Below are positions 49,265 through 58,421 of a DNA stretch of 64,000 nt, one piece after another. The stretch spans positions 234,173 through 298,172 of the forward strand of contig NZ_JACHZE010000003.1 in NCBI RefSeq assembly GCF_014193285.1. Reading direction: 5' to 3'. Under the pieces are notes generated by a model. The model was not told where the DNA came from. It saw nothing but the letters and a program-made list of their open reading frames with translations, and did no database searches. The position numbers and the translations under genes were made by a program. The DNA is from Atlantibacter sp. RC6. GTDB lineage: Bacteria; Pseudomonadota; Gammaproteobacteria; Enterobacterales; Enterobacteriaceae. Position 1 is the stretch's first letter. Every line of letters starts with the position of its first letter.

Positions 49265-50341
49265 TTACAGAACGTCAACCGCGTTCAGTTCTTTGAAAGC
49301 CTGCTCCAGACGAGTGATCATAGAAGTCTGGGCAGCACGCAGCCATACGCGCGGATCGTAGTATTTCTTGTTCGGCTGGTCTTCGCCTTTCGGGTTGCCC
49401 AACTGACCTTGTAGATACGCTTCGTTAGCTTTGTAGTAGTTCAGAATACCTTCCCAGGTCGCCCATTGGGTATCGGTATCGATGTTCATTTTGATAACGC
49501 CGTAGCTGACGGAGTCTTTGATTTCCTGAGCGGAAGAACCGGAACCGCCGTGGAACACGAAGTTCAGGCTGTTGTGCGGCAGGTTGTGTTTTTTGGACAC
49601 ATATTCCTGAGAATCGCGCAGGATGGTCGGGGTCAGTTTTACGTTACCCGGCTTGTAAACGCCGTGAACGTTACCGAAAGAAGCGGCGATGGTGAAGCGC
49701 GGGCTGATGGCGTTCAGTTTGGTGTACGCGTAGTCCACGTCTTCCGGCTGGGTGTACAGTGCGGAAGCGTCCATATGGCTGTTGTCCACGCCGTCTTCTT
49801 CACCACCGGTGCAACCCAGTTCGATTTCCAGAGTCATGCCGATTTTGGACATGCGCTCCAGGTACTTAGAGCAGATTTCGATGTTCTCTTCCAGAGACTC
49901 TTCAGACAGGTCGATCATGTGAGAAGAGAACAGCGGTTTACCGGTAGCGGCGAAGTGTTTTTCACCTGCGTCCAGCAGACCGTCGATCCACGGCAGCAGT
50001 TTCTTCGCGCAGTGGTCAGTATGCAGGATCACCGGCACACCGTAGTGTTCAGCCATCTGATGTACGTGATGCGCGCCAGAGATAGCGCCAAGGATCGCAG
50101 CCTGCTGCCCTTCCGCTTTCAGGCCTTTGCCCGCGATAAACGCAGCGCCGCCGTTAGAAAACTGAACAATAACCGGCGCTTTAACTTTTGCAGCAGTTTC
50201 CAGCACGGCGTTGATGGAGTCGGTGCCTACACAGTTAACCGCTGGCAGAGCAAAGTTATTCTCTTTAGCCACCTGGAAGATTTTCTGTACGTCATCACCC
50301 GTGACTACGCCCGGTTTTACAAAATCAAAAATTTTAGACAT
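49265..50341 (-). CDS. fbaA: Class II fructose-bisphosphate aldolase FbaA
   Basis: A 358-residue zinc aldolase of glycolysis, cleaving fructose 1,6-bisphosphate. Zinc ligands appear in LHTDHC (residues 107-112) and in NVHGVY and FVFHGGSGSS further on, with the catalytic Asp in HTDH. Length matches E. coli. It is last in epd-pgk-fbaA on the minus strand, 68 bases after pgk across a small hairpin. Confidence 0.97.
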   Translation of the reverse strand: MSKIFDFVKPGVVTGDDVQKIFQVAKENNFALPAVNCVGTDSINAVLETAAKVKAPVIVQFSNGGAAFIAGKGLKAEGQQAAILGAISGAHHVHQMAEHYGVPVILHTDHCAKKLLPWIDGLLDAGEKHFAATGKPLFSSHMIDLSEESLEENIEICSKYLERMSKIGMTLEIELGCTGGEEDGVDNSHMDASALYTQPEDVDYAYTKLNAISPRFTIAASFGNVHGVYKPGNVKLTPTILRDSQEYVSKKHNLPHNSLNFVFHGGSGSSAQEIKDSVSYGVIKMNIDTDTQWATWEGILNYYKANEAYLQGQLGNPKGEDQPNKKYYDPRVWLRAAQTSMITRLEQAFKELNAVDVL

Positions 50342-50381
50342 GTTTAGTTTGTCCTGTATCGTCGACCATCTATTTGAAAAT

Positions 50382-50401
50382 CAGGCGGGTATCCCCGCCT
50401 G
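50382..50401 (-). other. Stem-loop between pgk and fbaA
   Basis: CAGGCGGG and CCCGCCTG form an 8-bp stem around TATC, followed on the minus strand by only A then four T. It could partly terminate or protect the pgk transcript, helping set the pgk to fbaA ratio. Confidence 0.5.
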
Positions 50402-50409
50402 TTCAACGC

Positions 50410-51573
50410 TTACTTCTTAGCACGCTCTTCGAGCATAGCTACGGCTGGAAGCACTTTGCCTTCCACAAACTCAAGGAATGCGCCGCCGCCAGTAGAGATG
50501 TAGGAAATTTTGTCGGAAATACCGAACAGGTCGATAGCGGCCAGCGTGTCACCGCCGCCTGCGATGGAGAATGCCTCGCTGTCGGCGATAGCATTAGCCA
50601 CGATTTCGGTACCCTTACGGAAGTTAGGGAATTCAAATACGCCAACCGGGCCGTTCCACAGAATGGTTTTGGCGTTTTTCAGGATTTCAGCCAGTTTCTG
50701 CGCAGAAACGTCGCCGATATCCAGAATCTGCTCGTCGTCTTTCACGTCGGAAACAGATTTCAGGGTCGCGTCAGCGGTTTCAGAAAACTCAGTGGCTACG
50801 CGAACATCGGTCGGAACCGGGATGTCGCAGGTGCCGAGCAGGCGTTTCGCTTCGTCAACCAGATCCGCTTCATAAAGGGATTTACCCACATTGTGGCCCT
50901 GTGCTGCAACGAAAGTGTTCGCGATGCCGCCGCCGACGATCAGCTGATCGGCGATTTTAGACAGGGAGTCCAGCACGGTCAGTTTGGTAGAAACTTTAGA
51001 ACCGCCAACGATCGCCACCATCGGACGAGCCGGCTCTTTCAGCGCTTTACCCAGCGCTTCCAGCTCATCAGCCAGCAGCGGGCCCGCGCAAGCAACATCT
51101 GCGAATTTGCCCACGCCATGGGTAGACGCCTGCGCGCGGTGCGCAGTACCGAATGCGTCCATCACGAACACATCGCACAGCGCAGCGTATTTTTTCGCCA
51201 GGGTCTCGTCGTCTTTCTTCTCGCCTTTATTAAAGCGAACGTTTTCCAGAACCACTAACTCACCTTCAGCCACTTCTACGCCGTCCAGGTAGTCTTTAGC
51301 CAGACGGACCGGGCTGGAGAGTTTGTCTTTCAGGTAGTTAACAACCGGCAGCAGAGAGAATTCTTCGTTGTATTCACCTTCGGTCGGGCGACCCAGGTGA
51401 GAGGTTACCATCACTTTAGCGCCTTGTTTCAGGGCCAGTTCAATGGTCGGCAGCGATGCGCGGATACGGGCATCAGAAGTCACTTTACCTTCTTTAACCG
51501 GCACGTTCAGATCGGCACGGATCAATACGCGTTTACCTGCCAGATCCAGATCGGTCATCTTAATTACAGACAT
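50410..51573 (-). CDS. pgk: Phosphoglycerate kinase
   Basis: A 387-residue glycolytic kinase transferring phosphate from 1,3-bisphosphoglycerate to ADP. N-terminal RADLNVP and [10 protein letters not shown] bind the substrate; GGSKVSTKL and the C-terminal [11 protein letters not shown] bind the nucleotide and the hinge. Length equals E. coli Pgk. The gap to epd is 49 bases. Confidence 0.97.
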   Translation of the reverse strand: MSVIKMTDLDLAGKRVLIRADLNVPVKEGKVTSDARIRASLPTIELALKQGAKVMVTSHLGRPTEGEYNEEFSLLPVVNYLKDKLSSPVRLAKDYLDGVEVAEGELVVLENVRFNKGEKKDDETLAKKYAALCDVFVMDAFGTAHRAQASTHGVGKFADVACAGPLLADELEALGKALKEPARPMVAIVGGSKVSTKLTVLDSLSKIADQLIVGGGIANTFVAAQGHNVGKSLYEADLVDEAKRLLGTCDIPVPTDVRVATEFSETADATLKSVSDVKDDEQILDIGDVSAQKLAEILKNAKTILWNGPVGVFEFPNFRKGTEIVANAIADSEAFSIAGGGDTLAAIDLFGISDKISYISTGGGAFLEFVEGKVLPAVAMLEERAKK

Positions 51574-51622
51574 GGTGAATCCTCTCGTTGATTCTTAAAG
51601 TTTTGCAGGCACAAATTGCGCC

Positions 51623-52642
51623 TTACCGGAAACCTTGAGCGGCCATGGCTAACGTCGTGTCGAGCATTCGGTTAGCAAAGCCCCATTCATTATCACACCA
51701 GACCAACGTTTTGATCAGATGCGAACCGCTGACCCGCGTTTGCGTGCCATCAATAATGGCACTGTGCGGGTCGTGGTTAAAATCACTTGAGACCAACGGT
51801 AACTCCGTATAGTCAACTATACCACGAAATGTCTCGCGCGCCGCTTTTTGCAGCAACCCGTTGACTTCACAGGCTTTAACCGCTTTGTTCACCGTTACGC
51901 TTAAATCGATAGCGGTGACGTTAATGGTCGGCACACGCACGGCAATGGCTTCAAAACGGTCGTTAAATTTGGGGAAAATACGCGTAATCCCCGCCGCCAG
52001 GCGCGTATCCACCGGGATAATCGACTGGCCGGCCGCCCGCGTACGACGTAAATCGGAATGCCAGGAATCGATAACTTGTTGATCGTTCATGGCCGAGTGG
52101 ATCGTCGTCACGGTCCCGGAATCAATATCAAAGGCTTCATCAAGCAGCTTGATTACCGGAATAATACAGTTGGTGGTGCATGAAGCGTTGGAGACAATGC
52201 GATGCTCCGCTTGCAGTGCGTCATGGTTGACGCCGTACACCACCGTCGCATCTAAATCATTGCCGCCAGGGTGGGAAAAAAGCACCTTTTTCGCCCCCGC
52301 CACCAGATGGGCTTCGCCATCAGCGCGCGATCCATACACCCCGGTGCAGTCCAGCACGACATCAACACCCAGCTCACGCCAGGGCAAATTCTCAATATTA
52401 CGGTGATGAAGAAGCCGGACGACGTCATCACCAATCCAGAGCTGTTCACACTCCTGGCGTACATCCCAGGAAAAGCGTCCGTGCGTGGTGTCGTACTTTA
52501 ACAAGTGCGCCATGCCCTGGGCATCGGCTAACTCGTTGATCGCCACCAGTGTGATTTCCGCACGACGCCCGGATTCGTATAACGCGCGAACCACGTTGCG
52601 CCCAATGCGCCCGAACCCGTTTACCGCAATGCGTAGTGTCAT
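51623..52642 (-). CDS. epd: D-erythrose-4-phosphate dehydrogenase Epd
   Basis: A 339-residue GAPDH-like enzyme that oxidises erythrose 4-phosphate for pyridoxal 5'-phosphate synthesis. The NAD loop [14 protein letters not shown] is at the N-terminus and the catalytic cysteine in [13 protein letters not shown]. The start at 52642 (MTLRIAV) follows AGGGGATCT; about 40 further open codons upstream are not conserved. It heads the epd-pgk-fbaA operon. Confidence 0.95.
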   Translation of the reverse strand: MTLRIAVNGFGRIGRNVVRALYESGRRAEITLVAINELADAQGMAHLLKYDTTHGRFSWDVRQECEQLWIGDDVVRLLHHRNIENLPWRELGVDVVLDCTGVYGSRADGEAHLVAGAKKVLFSHPGGNDLDATVVYGVNHDALQAEHRIVSNASCTTNCIIPVIKLLDEAFDIDSGTVTTIHSAMNDQQVIDSWHSDLRRTRAAGQSIIPVDTRLAAGITRIFPKFNDRFEAIAVRVPTINVTAIDLSVTVNKAVKACEVNGLLQKAARETFRGIVDYTELPLVSSDFNHDPHSAIIDGTQTRVSGSHLIKTLVWCDNEWGFANRMLDTTLAMAAQGFR

Positions 52643-52766
52643 AGATCCCCTGCAAGACATTCCAGGTGAAAGAAGTGGCTGACAGGGTAATGCAGCGACG
52701 CCACCAGGGGAATGCTTGCCGACCATAAACCTTAGCCAATCGTTTATTTGTCGAGCGAAATACAAA

Positions 52767-52782
52767 CTGAAACGCTTCAGCT
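52767..52782. promoter_or_regulatory. Cra (FruR) box upstream of epd
   Basis: CTGAAACGCTTCAGCT contains TGAAACGNTTCA, the full Cra core, in a symmetric arrangement. Cra control of epd-pgk-fbaA is established in E. coli. Confidence 0.75.
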
Positions 52783-52838
52783 AGGATAAGCGAAACGCGG
52801 AATAAAAGATATTCATCAGGCGTGAACAAAAACTGATA

Positions 52839-52854
52839 TCTGATCCACATCACA
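52839..52854. promoter_or_regulatory. CRP site upstream of epd
   Basis: TCTGA-TCCACA-TCACA matches nine of ten CRP half-site bases. It lies about 200 bases upstream of the epd start; CRP activation of epd is known in E. coli. Confidence 0.6.
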
Positions 52855-53022
52855 CTTTCCTGCAAAACTGACCGGCAAATTATTCCAATGGCAGAATTAT
52901 CGCAAAGCTTTGCCACATTCCTTGTTTGTGCTGCATCGCGTTTCCTGATTTATATCAGCAATTGATTTCTTGCGTCCCTATATTATCAGCCTCACGTCCG
53001 AGTCTCGGAGTAACCCTAACCC

Positions 53023-53460
53023 ATGTCAAAAACAACGTTTTCATCTTTACCCGCCTCCGGGGCGCGTTTTTACGCGTTACGTCTGCTTCCCGGCGACGAG
53101 GTGCTAAGCCAGTTACGCGCCTTCATTCAACAACACCACCTGTCCGCCGCCTGGATTGCCGGCTGTACCGGCAGCATGACCGATGTCGCGCTGCGCTATG
53201 CCGGGCAGGAAGAAACCACTCAACTGCACGGGACCTGGGAGGTGATCTCCCTGAGCGGGACGCTGGAACCCGCCGGTGAACATTTACATCTCTCCATTTC
53301 CGATCCGCAGGGCGCAATGCTTGGCGGGCATATGATGCCCGGCTGCACGGTGCGCACCACGCTGGAAATCATTATCGGCGAGCTCACTGCGCTCACTTTT
53401 AGCCGCCAGCCCTGCCACGTCTCCGGTTACGAAGAACTGGTCATTAACCCCCGTTACTAA
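53023..53460 (+). CDS. PPC/DUF296-domain protein
   Basis: A 145-residue single-domain protein of the PPC (DUF296) family, found alone in bacteria and fused to AT-hooks in plants. The conserved core is visible as H87 and H89 (HLHLSISD), GGHMMPGCTV (H103) and TTLEIII. Bacterial members are trimeric; the His residues may bind a metal or ligand. It has no signal peptide or membrane segment. It is first in a tight operon with an ECF transporter (gap 19 bases), so it may sense or bind the transported compound or regulate the operon. That role is inference, and no HTH is present. Confidence 0.82.
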   Translation: MSKTTFSSLPASGARFYALRLLPGDEVLSQLRAFIQQHHLSAAWIAGCTGSMTDVALRYAGQEETTQLHGTWEVISLSGTLEPAGEHLHLSISDPQGAMLGGHMMPGCTVRTTLEIIIGELTALTFSRQPCHVSGYEELVINPRY

Positions 53461-53479
53461 ACTGACAAGAGGTCATTTT

Positions 53480-54058
53480 ATGGCTCAGCGCCAATTTTCC
53501 AGCCAGACTCTGGCACTTATCGTTATCGCTATTGCGATTAACATGATCGGTGGGCAATTAATCAGCATGCTGAAGTTGCCCATTTTCCTCGACTCCATCG
53601 GCACCCTGATCAGCGCCGTACTGCTTGGGCCATTAATCGGCATGCTGACCGGGCTTATCACTAACCTGATCTGGGGCCTGCTCACCGACCCGATTGCCGC
53701 CGCCTTCGCGCCGGTGGCGATGGTGATTGGCCTGGTGGCCGGCTGGCTGGCGAAAGCAGGCTGGTTCCGCACCCTGCCGAAAGTGATCGTCAGCGGCGTG
53801 ATCATTACCCTCGCCGTGACCGTGGTGGCGGTGCCGCTGCGTACTGCGCTGTTTGCGGGCGTGACCGGCAGCGGCGCTGATCTGTTCGTCGCCTGGATGC
53901 ACTCTATGGGCCAGAATCTGGTGGAATCCGTTGCTGTAACGGTGCTGGGCGCTAACCTGGTGGATAAGATCCTGACAGCGGTGATCGTCTGGATCCTGCT
54001 GCGCCAGCTTCCCCTGCGCACCACCCGTCACTTCCCGACCATGTCGGCTGTGCGCTAA
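53480..54058 (+). CDS. ECF transporter substrate-binding S component
   Basis: A 192-residue membrane protein with five or six hydrophobic segments, resembling ECF S components that bind a vitamin-like substrate. The family-type segment LPIFLDSIGTLISAVLLGP lies near residues 33-51, followed by GLITNLIWGLLTDP. AAGAGG precedes the ATG. The stop is directly followed by the T-component start, so all four transporter genes are translationally close. I cannot name the substrate; no biosynthesis gene or riboswitch next to it helps. Confidence 0.8.
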   Translation: MAQRQFSSQTLALIVIAIAINMIGGQLISMLKLPIFLDSIGTLISAVLLGPLIGMLTGLITNLIWGLLTDPIAAAFAPVAMVIGLVAGWLAKAGWFRTLPKVIVSGVIITLAVTVVAVPLRTALFAGVTGSGADLFVAWMHSMGQNLVESVAVTVLGANLVDKILTAVIVWILLRQLPLRTTRHFPTMSAVR

Positions 54059-54766
54059 ATGCACCCGTTTACGTCATTAACGCTGTGGGCGTGGGCGGCT
54101 TGCGCCACGCTGCTGCTTCCTCCGGGTATGATCCTGGCGATTTACAGCGCCACGGCGTTTTTATCATTACTGCTGTTTAAGGCGACGCGCCCCAGAGCGC
54201 GCTACGTCGGCTGGCTGATGTTTTCGCTGGGTGCGGGTTTGTGGCTGGTGCATGGCGGCTGGCTTACTGAGTGGATTAGCGGCCAGCCGCGCGATCCGCA
54301 ACGCTGGGCGCATGCGATAACGCTGTGGCTGCGCATTCTGGCGATTGTCTCTACTTCACAACTGTGGATGGGCTTTGTTCCGGCGCGCCAGTTTACCCGC
54401 GCCCTGTTCGCCAGCCGTCTGCCGCCGGGCATCGCCTACGTGTTTGCCGGGCCGCTGTTGGTGGTGGAGCAACTTAAGCGCCAACTTGCCAGCATCAACG
54501 AGGCGCAACGTGCGCGCGGCGTACCGCTGGATGGCCGTTGGTATGAGCGGTTGCGGGCTATCCCGGCGCTGATCGTGCCGCTGACCCATAATGCGTTGAA
54601 CGATTTGGCGGTACGCGGCGCGGCGCTGGATATGCGTGGGTTCCGCCTGCATTCACGCCGCACCACGCTATGGGCGCCAGCGGATAGCGCGCGACAACGC
54701 GTTGCGCGCTATGGGCTGATTACGTTGATCGTTGCGCAAACGGGAGCCTGGCTATGGTTACGCTAG
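54059..54766 (+). CDS. ECF transporter T component (EcfT)
   Basis: A 235-residue membrane scaffold that couples the ATPases to the S component. The cytoplasmic coupling motif A-R-G is at residues 152-154 (QRARGVPLDG) and a second RG-containing segment, RGAALDMRGF, lies at 186-195; these contact the ATPase grooves. The start abuts the S-component stop, and its last 13 bases overlap the first ATPase gene. It is transcribed as one unit with its neighbours. Confidence 0.85.
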   Translation: MHPFTSLTLWAWAACATLLLPPGMILAIYSATAFLSLLLFKATRPRARYVGWLMFSLGAGLWLVHGGWLTEWISGQPRDPQRWAHAITLWLRILAIVSTSQLWMGFVPARQFTRALFASRLPPGIAYVFAGPLLVVEQLKRQLASINEAQRARGVPLDGRWYERLRAIPALIVPLTHNALNDLAVRGAALDMRGFRLHSRRTTLWAPADSARQRVARYGLITLIVAQTGAWLWLR

Positions 54767-55431
54767 ACGATTTTTGCTATCGCCCGCGCCACGCCACACA
54801 GCCCTCGGGCAGGCTCAACTTTCATTATTCACTGCCAGGAATGGTGGCGATATTCGGCGGCAACGGCAGCGGTAAAAGCACGCTCGCGCAACTGCTGGCC
54901 GGGTGGTATCCCGACTTTCTCCCCGGAGAGATCAGCGGCAAAGGCCAGTTGCTCGGCCAGCCGATTGGCCTGCACTCGCTCGTCGAGCAGTCGCAGACCA
55001 TTCAACTGGTGCAACAGGCCCCTGCCCTTCAGCTTTCTGGCTGTACCTTTAGCGTGGAAGAGGAAGTGGCGTTTGGCCCGGAAAACCTCTGCCTGAGCGA
55101 ACAGGAAATCCTGCAACGCGTTGATGAGGCATTAACGCTCGCCGATTGCCAGGGGTTGCGCCATCGCCATCCTGCGACGCTATCGGGCGGCGAATCCCAG
55201 CGGGTGGTGATCGCCAGCGCGCTGGCGATGCAGCCTCGCGTTTTACTTCTTGATGAAGCATTCAGCCGCTTAACGCCGCAGGCAACCCAGCGACTGTTGA
55301 CGGTGCTTACGGCATGGGCGCAGGAACGCCAGGCGCTGGTTATATTGTTTGAGCGCAACACCCAGCCGGTTCTCGACTACTGCCAGGCGGCATGGCAACT
55401 GAAGGCAGGAGAACTCACACCGTTATGTTGA
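54754..55431 (+). CDS. ECF transporter ATPase A1
   Basis: A 225-residue ABC ATPase. Walker A GGNGSGKST is at residues 35-43, the signature LSGGE at 143-147, and Walker B VLLLDEAFSRL follows. The switch histidine expected after Walker B is missing: the segment reads VILFERN (about 196-202). It overlaps EcfT by 13 bases and A2 by 7. With A2 it should form the energy-coupling heterodimer, with this subunit supplying the intact signature. Confidence 0.88.
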   Translation: MVTLDDFCYRPRHATQPSGRLNFHYSLPGMVAIFGGNGSGKSTLAQLLAGWYPDFLPGEISGKGQLLGQPIGLHSLVEQSQTIQLVQQAPALQLSGCTFSVEEEVAFGPENLCLSEQEILQRVDEALTLADCQGLRHRHPATLSGGESQRVVIASALAMQPRVLLLDEAFSRLTPQATQRLLTVLTAWAQERQALVILFERNTQPVLDYCQAAWQLKAGELTPLC

Positions 55432-56099
55432 AGATAAACCAGATTGATTTTTCGTGGCCGAGAGCAGCGCAGCCCTGCCTTAACGCACTGTCGTTAGCGG
55501 TTTCCCCGCAAGAAAGCGTGGCGCTGATTGGCGATAACGGCGCGGGGAAATCGACCCTGCTGCGCCTGATGGCGGGATTACTGCAACCGACCCGGGGCGA
55601 AATCCATATCCAGGGCCAACCGCTGGCGAAACTAAAAGCGCAGCAGCGCGCCAGGCTTATCGGTGTGTTGTTTCAGGAAGCGGAACATCAGATCCTGCAC
55701 AGCGAGGTATATACCGAAGTGGCGTTCGGCTTGCGGCTGCAAAAGCGGCCTGAAGCGGAAATTCGCCAGCGTACCGACGCGGCTCTGGCGCTGTGCGGGC
55801 TGGAAGAGGTGGCGCAGGCGCATCCGCTGGATTTACATGTTGCGCAACGCCGGATGGTGGCGGTCGCCAGCCTGGAAGCAATGGCGCCGCCGTTGATTCT
55901 GCTGGACGAGCCCAGCCGGGATTTTGACACGCACTGGTTGGCCCTGTTCGAGCGCTGGCTCGCGGCCTGCCAACAACGCGGGGATACCATTATCGCCATC
56001 AGCCATGATTACGATTTTACCCGCCGCCACTTTCCGCGCGTGATCCGCCTTAGCGAGGGGCGCATCAGCGAAGAGGGTACGCCGCAACAACTGCTATAA
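55425..56099 (+). CDS. ECF transporter ATPase A2
   Basis: A 224-residue ABC ATPase. Walker A GDNGAGKST is at residues 36-44, Walker B is LILLDEPSRD and the switch histidine is present in AISHDYDF. The signature is degenerate: LHVAQ at 137-141 instead of LSGGQ. The ATG at 55425 (MLKINQ) lies inside the A1 stop (ATGTTGA), so 33 more upstream in-frame bases are excluded. It ends the operon, next to the tktA terminator. Confidence 0.88.
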   Translation: MLKINQIDFSWPRAAQPCLNALSLAVSPQESVALIGDNGAGKSTLLRLMAGLLQPTRGEIHIQGQPLAKLKAQQRARLIGVLFQEAEHQILHSEVYTEVAFGLRLQKRPEAEIRQRTDAALALCGLEEVAQAHPLDLHVAQRRMVAVASLEAMAPPLILLDEPSRDFDTHWLALFERWLAACQQRGDTIIAISHDYDFTRRHFPRVIRLSEGRISEEGTPQQLL

Positions 56100-56100
56100 A

Positions 56101-56123
56101 AAAAGGGCCGCATTAGCGGCCCT
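56101..56123. terminator. Terminator between the ECF operon and tktA
   Basis: AGGGCCGC (56104-56111) pairs with GCGGCCCT (56116-56123) around ATTA. The minus-strand side ends in a long T run, ending tktA; the plus-strand side lacks T, so the ECF operon may lack a strong terminator. Confidence 0.82.
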
Positions 56124-56141
56124 CACGTCGATTCTGGCGAA

Positions 56142-58133
56142 TTACAGAATTGCTTTTGCCTGTTTCACCACGTTTTCCACAGTGAAACCAAACTCTTCAA
56201 ACAGCTGCTCAGCCGGTGCAGACTCACCGAAGGTGGTCATACCGACAACCGCGCCGTTCAGGCCGACGTATTTGTACCAGTAGTCAGCAATACCCGCTTC
56301 TACCGCTACGCGTGCAGAAACCGCTTTCGGCAGCACGGATTCACGGTATGCCGCATCCTGCTTCTCGAACGCATCGGTAGACGGCATGGAAACCACGCGC
56401 GCTTTAATGCCTTCTGCGGACAGTTGATCCCACGCCGCCACAGCCAGTTCAACTTCGGAACCGGTGGCAATCAGGATCAGCTGCGGCTGGCCGTCGCAAT
56501 CTTTCAGAACGTAACCGCCGCGAGCGATATCCGCCAGCTGCTGTTCGGTACGCTCTTGCTGCGCCAGGTTCTGACGGGAGAGGATCAGCGCGGTCGGGCC
56601 GTCCTGACGCTCAACACCGTATTTCCACGCTACCGCGGATTCCACCTGGTCGCACGGACGCCATGTGGACATATTCGGCGTCACGCGCAGAGAAGCGGTC
56701 TGCTCTACCGGCTGGTGAGTCGGGCCGTCTTCGCCCAAGCCGATGGAGTCATGGGTGTAGACCATCACCTGGCGCTGCTTCATCAGGGCCGCCATACGCA
56801 CCGCGTTACGGGCATATTCCACAAACATCAGGAAGGTGGAGGTGTACGGCAGGAAGCCGCCATGCAGGGCGATACCGTTGGCGATGGCGGTCATACCGAA
56901 TTCGCGCACGCCGTAGTGGATGTAGTTGCCTGCGGCGTCTTCGTTAATCGCTTTGGAACCAGACCAGATCGTCAGGTTGGACGGTGCCAGGTCAGCGGAG
57001 CCGCCGAGGAATTCCGGCAACAGCGGGCCGAAAGCTTCAATGGCGTTCTGGGACGCTTTGCGGCTGGCGATTTTCGCCGGGTTAGCCTGCAGTTTAGCGA
57101 TGAATTCGTTGGCTTTCGCGTCGAAGTCTGCCGGCATTTCACCTTTCATACGACGGGTAAACTCAGCAGCCTGCTCCGGGAAGGCTTTCGCATAGGCAGC
57201 GAATTTCTCATTCCATGCGGATTCTTTCGCTGCGCCTGCTTCTTTCGCATCCCACTGCGCATAGATGTCAGACGGGATGTCAAAGGCGGCGTGTTTCCAG
57301 CCCAGCGCTTCACGGGTCAGCGCCACTTCTGCTTCGCCCAGCGGCGCGCCGTGGGAGTCATGGGTGCCGGCTTTGTTCGGAGAACCGAAGCCGATAACGG
57401 TTTTGCACATCAGCAGGGACGGCTTGTCGGTGACCGCGCGGGCCTGTTCCACGGCGCGTTTGATGGCGTCGGCGTCATGGCCGTCCACGCCGCGCACCAC
57501 GTGCCAGCCGTAGGCTTCAAAGCGTTTAGCGGTATCGTCGGTGAACCAGCCTTCCACGTGGCCGTCAATGGAGATGCCGTTGTCGTCATAGAACGCCACC
57601 AGCTTGCCGAGCTTCAGGGTACCGGCGAGGGAGCACACCTCATGGGAGATGCCTTCCATCATGCAGCCGTCGCCCATAAACACGTAGGTGAAGTGGTCAA
57701 CAATGTCGTGGCCCGGACGGTTGAACTGCGCCGCCAGGGTTTTCTCTGCGATAGCCATGCCCACCGCGTTAGCGATGCCCTGGCCCAGCGGGCCGGTGGT
57801 GGTTTCCACGCCGGCGGTGTAGCCCACTTCCGGGTGGCCCGGGGTTTTTGAGTGCAGCTGACGGAAGTTTTTCAGCTCGTCAATCGGCAGGTCATAGCCG
57901 GTGAGATGCAGCAGGCTGTAAATCAGCATTGAGCCGTGGCCGTTGGACAGCACAAAGCGGTCGCGATCGGCCCAGGCCGGGTTGGTAGGGTTATGGTTCA
58001 GGAAATCACGCCACAGGACTTCGGCAATGTCAGCCATACCCATCGGGGCGCCCGGGTGACCGGATTTGGCTTTCTGTACTGCGTCCATGCTTAGCGCACG
58101 AATAGCATTGGCAAGCTCTTTACGAGAGGACAT
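56142..58133 (-). CDS. tktA: Transketolase TktA
   Basis: A 663-residue thiamine-diphosphate enzyme moving two-carbon units between sugar phosphates in the pentose phosphate pathway. The ThDP motif begins [13 protein letters not shown] near residue 154. [18 protein letters not shown] near the N-terminus and [16 protein letters not shown] mark the active site. The length matches E. coli TktA. AGTCAAA lies upstream of ATG 58133. It converges on the ECF operon and is divergent from loiP. Confidence 0.96.
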   Translation of the reverse strand: MSSRKELANAIRALSMDAVQKAKSGHPGAPMGMADIAEVLWRDFLNHNPTNPAWADRDRFVLSNGHGSMLIYSLLHLTGYDLPIDELKNFRQLHSKTPGHPEVGYTAGVETTTGPLGQGIANAVGMAIAEKTLAAQFNRPGHDIVDHFTYVFMGDGCMMEGISHEVCSLAGTLKLGKLVAFYDDNGISIDGHVEGWFTDDTAKRFEAYGWHVVRGVDGHDADAIKRAVEQARAVTDKPSLLMCKTVIGFGSPNKAGTHDSHGAPLGEAEVALTREALGWKHAAFDIPSDIYAQWDAKEAGAAKESAWNEKFAAYAKAFPEQAAEFTRRMKGEMPADFDAKANEFIAKLQANPAKIASRKASQNAIEAFGPLLPEFLGGSADLAPSNLTIWSGSKAINEDAAGNYIHYGVREFGMTAIANGIALHGGFLPYTSTFLMFVEYARNAVRMAALMKQRQVMVYTHDSIGLGEDGPTHQPVEQTASLRVTPNMSTWRPCDQVESAVAWKYGVERQDGPTALILSRQNLAQQERTEQQLADIARGGYVLKDCDGQPQLILIATGSEVELAVAAWDQLSAEGIKARVVSMPSTDAFEKQDAAYRESVLPKAVSARVAVEAGIADYWYKYVGLNGAVVGMTTFGESAPAEQLFEEFGFTVENVVKQAKAIL

Positions 58134-58242
58134 TTTGACTCCAGATCGGATAGTTAAAGGACAAAGCGTGTTAACGACTTGACGATGGCTCGTTATGGGC
58201 TACGCCCGGAAAAATTGAACCACAATGTAACCCAAGCCGCTT

Positions 58243-58267
58243 TCCATGTACATGCTATGTACATGGA
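58243..58267. repeat. 25-bp palindrome in the tktA-loiP intergenic region
   Basis: TCCATGTACAT (58243-58253), GCT, ATGTACATGGA (58257-58267): 11-bp perfect arms, each containing the self-palindromic ATGTACAT. It lies about 110 bases upstream of tktA and 155 upstream of loiP. It looks like a dimer or tetramer operator rather than a terminator, as no T tract follows. Confidence 0.7.
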
Positions 58268-58308
58268 GCATCCTTTTACCGCTTAAGAAATCTCTGGATC
58301 CTTCTCGC

Positions 58309-58322
58309 AGCTTGCGCAAGCT
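58309..58322. repeat. 14-bp perfect palindrome near loiP
   Basis: AGCTTGCGCAAGCT is perfectly symmetric and is flanked by a direct repeat CTTCTCGC (58301 and 58321). Its location between divergent tktA and loiP suggests a second operator or promoter-proximal hairpin. Confidence 0.5.
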
Positions 58323-58421
58323 TCTCGCCCAGAGCGTTATCACTTCTTTATACTGAGTGTTACCGGCACGTTAATGTGCTAAACCAAAACGTATTACGAC
58401 ACTTTTAGCGGAAACCTACAC

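Larger units (their letters stand above)
52643..53022. promoter_or_regulatory. Divergent control region between epd and the PPC-ECF operon
   Basis: These 380 bases hold no gene. A Cra box and a CRP site serve the epd side, and a TATATT-type -10 near 52979 may serve the plus-strand operon, with no good -35. A small palindrome overlaps the plus-strand Shine-Dalgarno. Confidence 0.55.

Noticed and set aside
56424-57851. Plus-strand open frame of 475 codons opposite tktA
   Set aside because: Antisense shadow of transketolase, rich in F, H, R and V with no motif.
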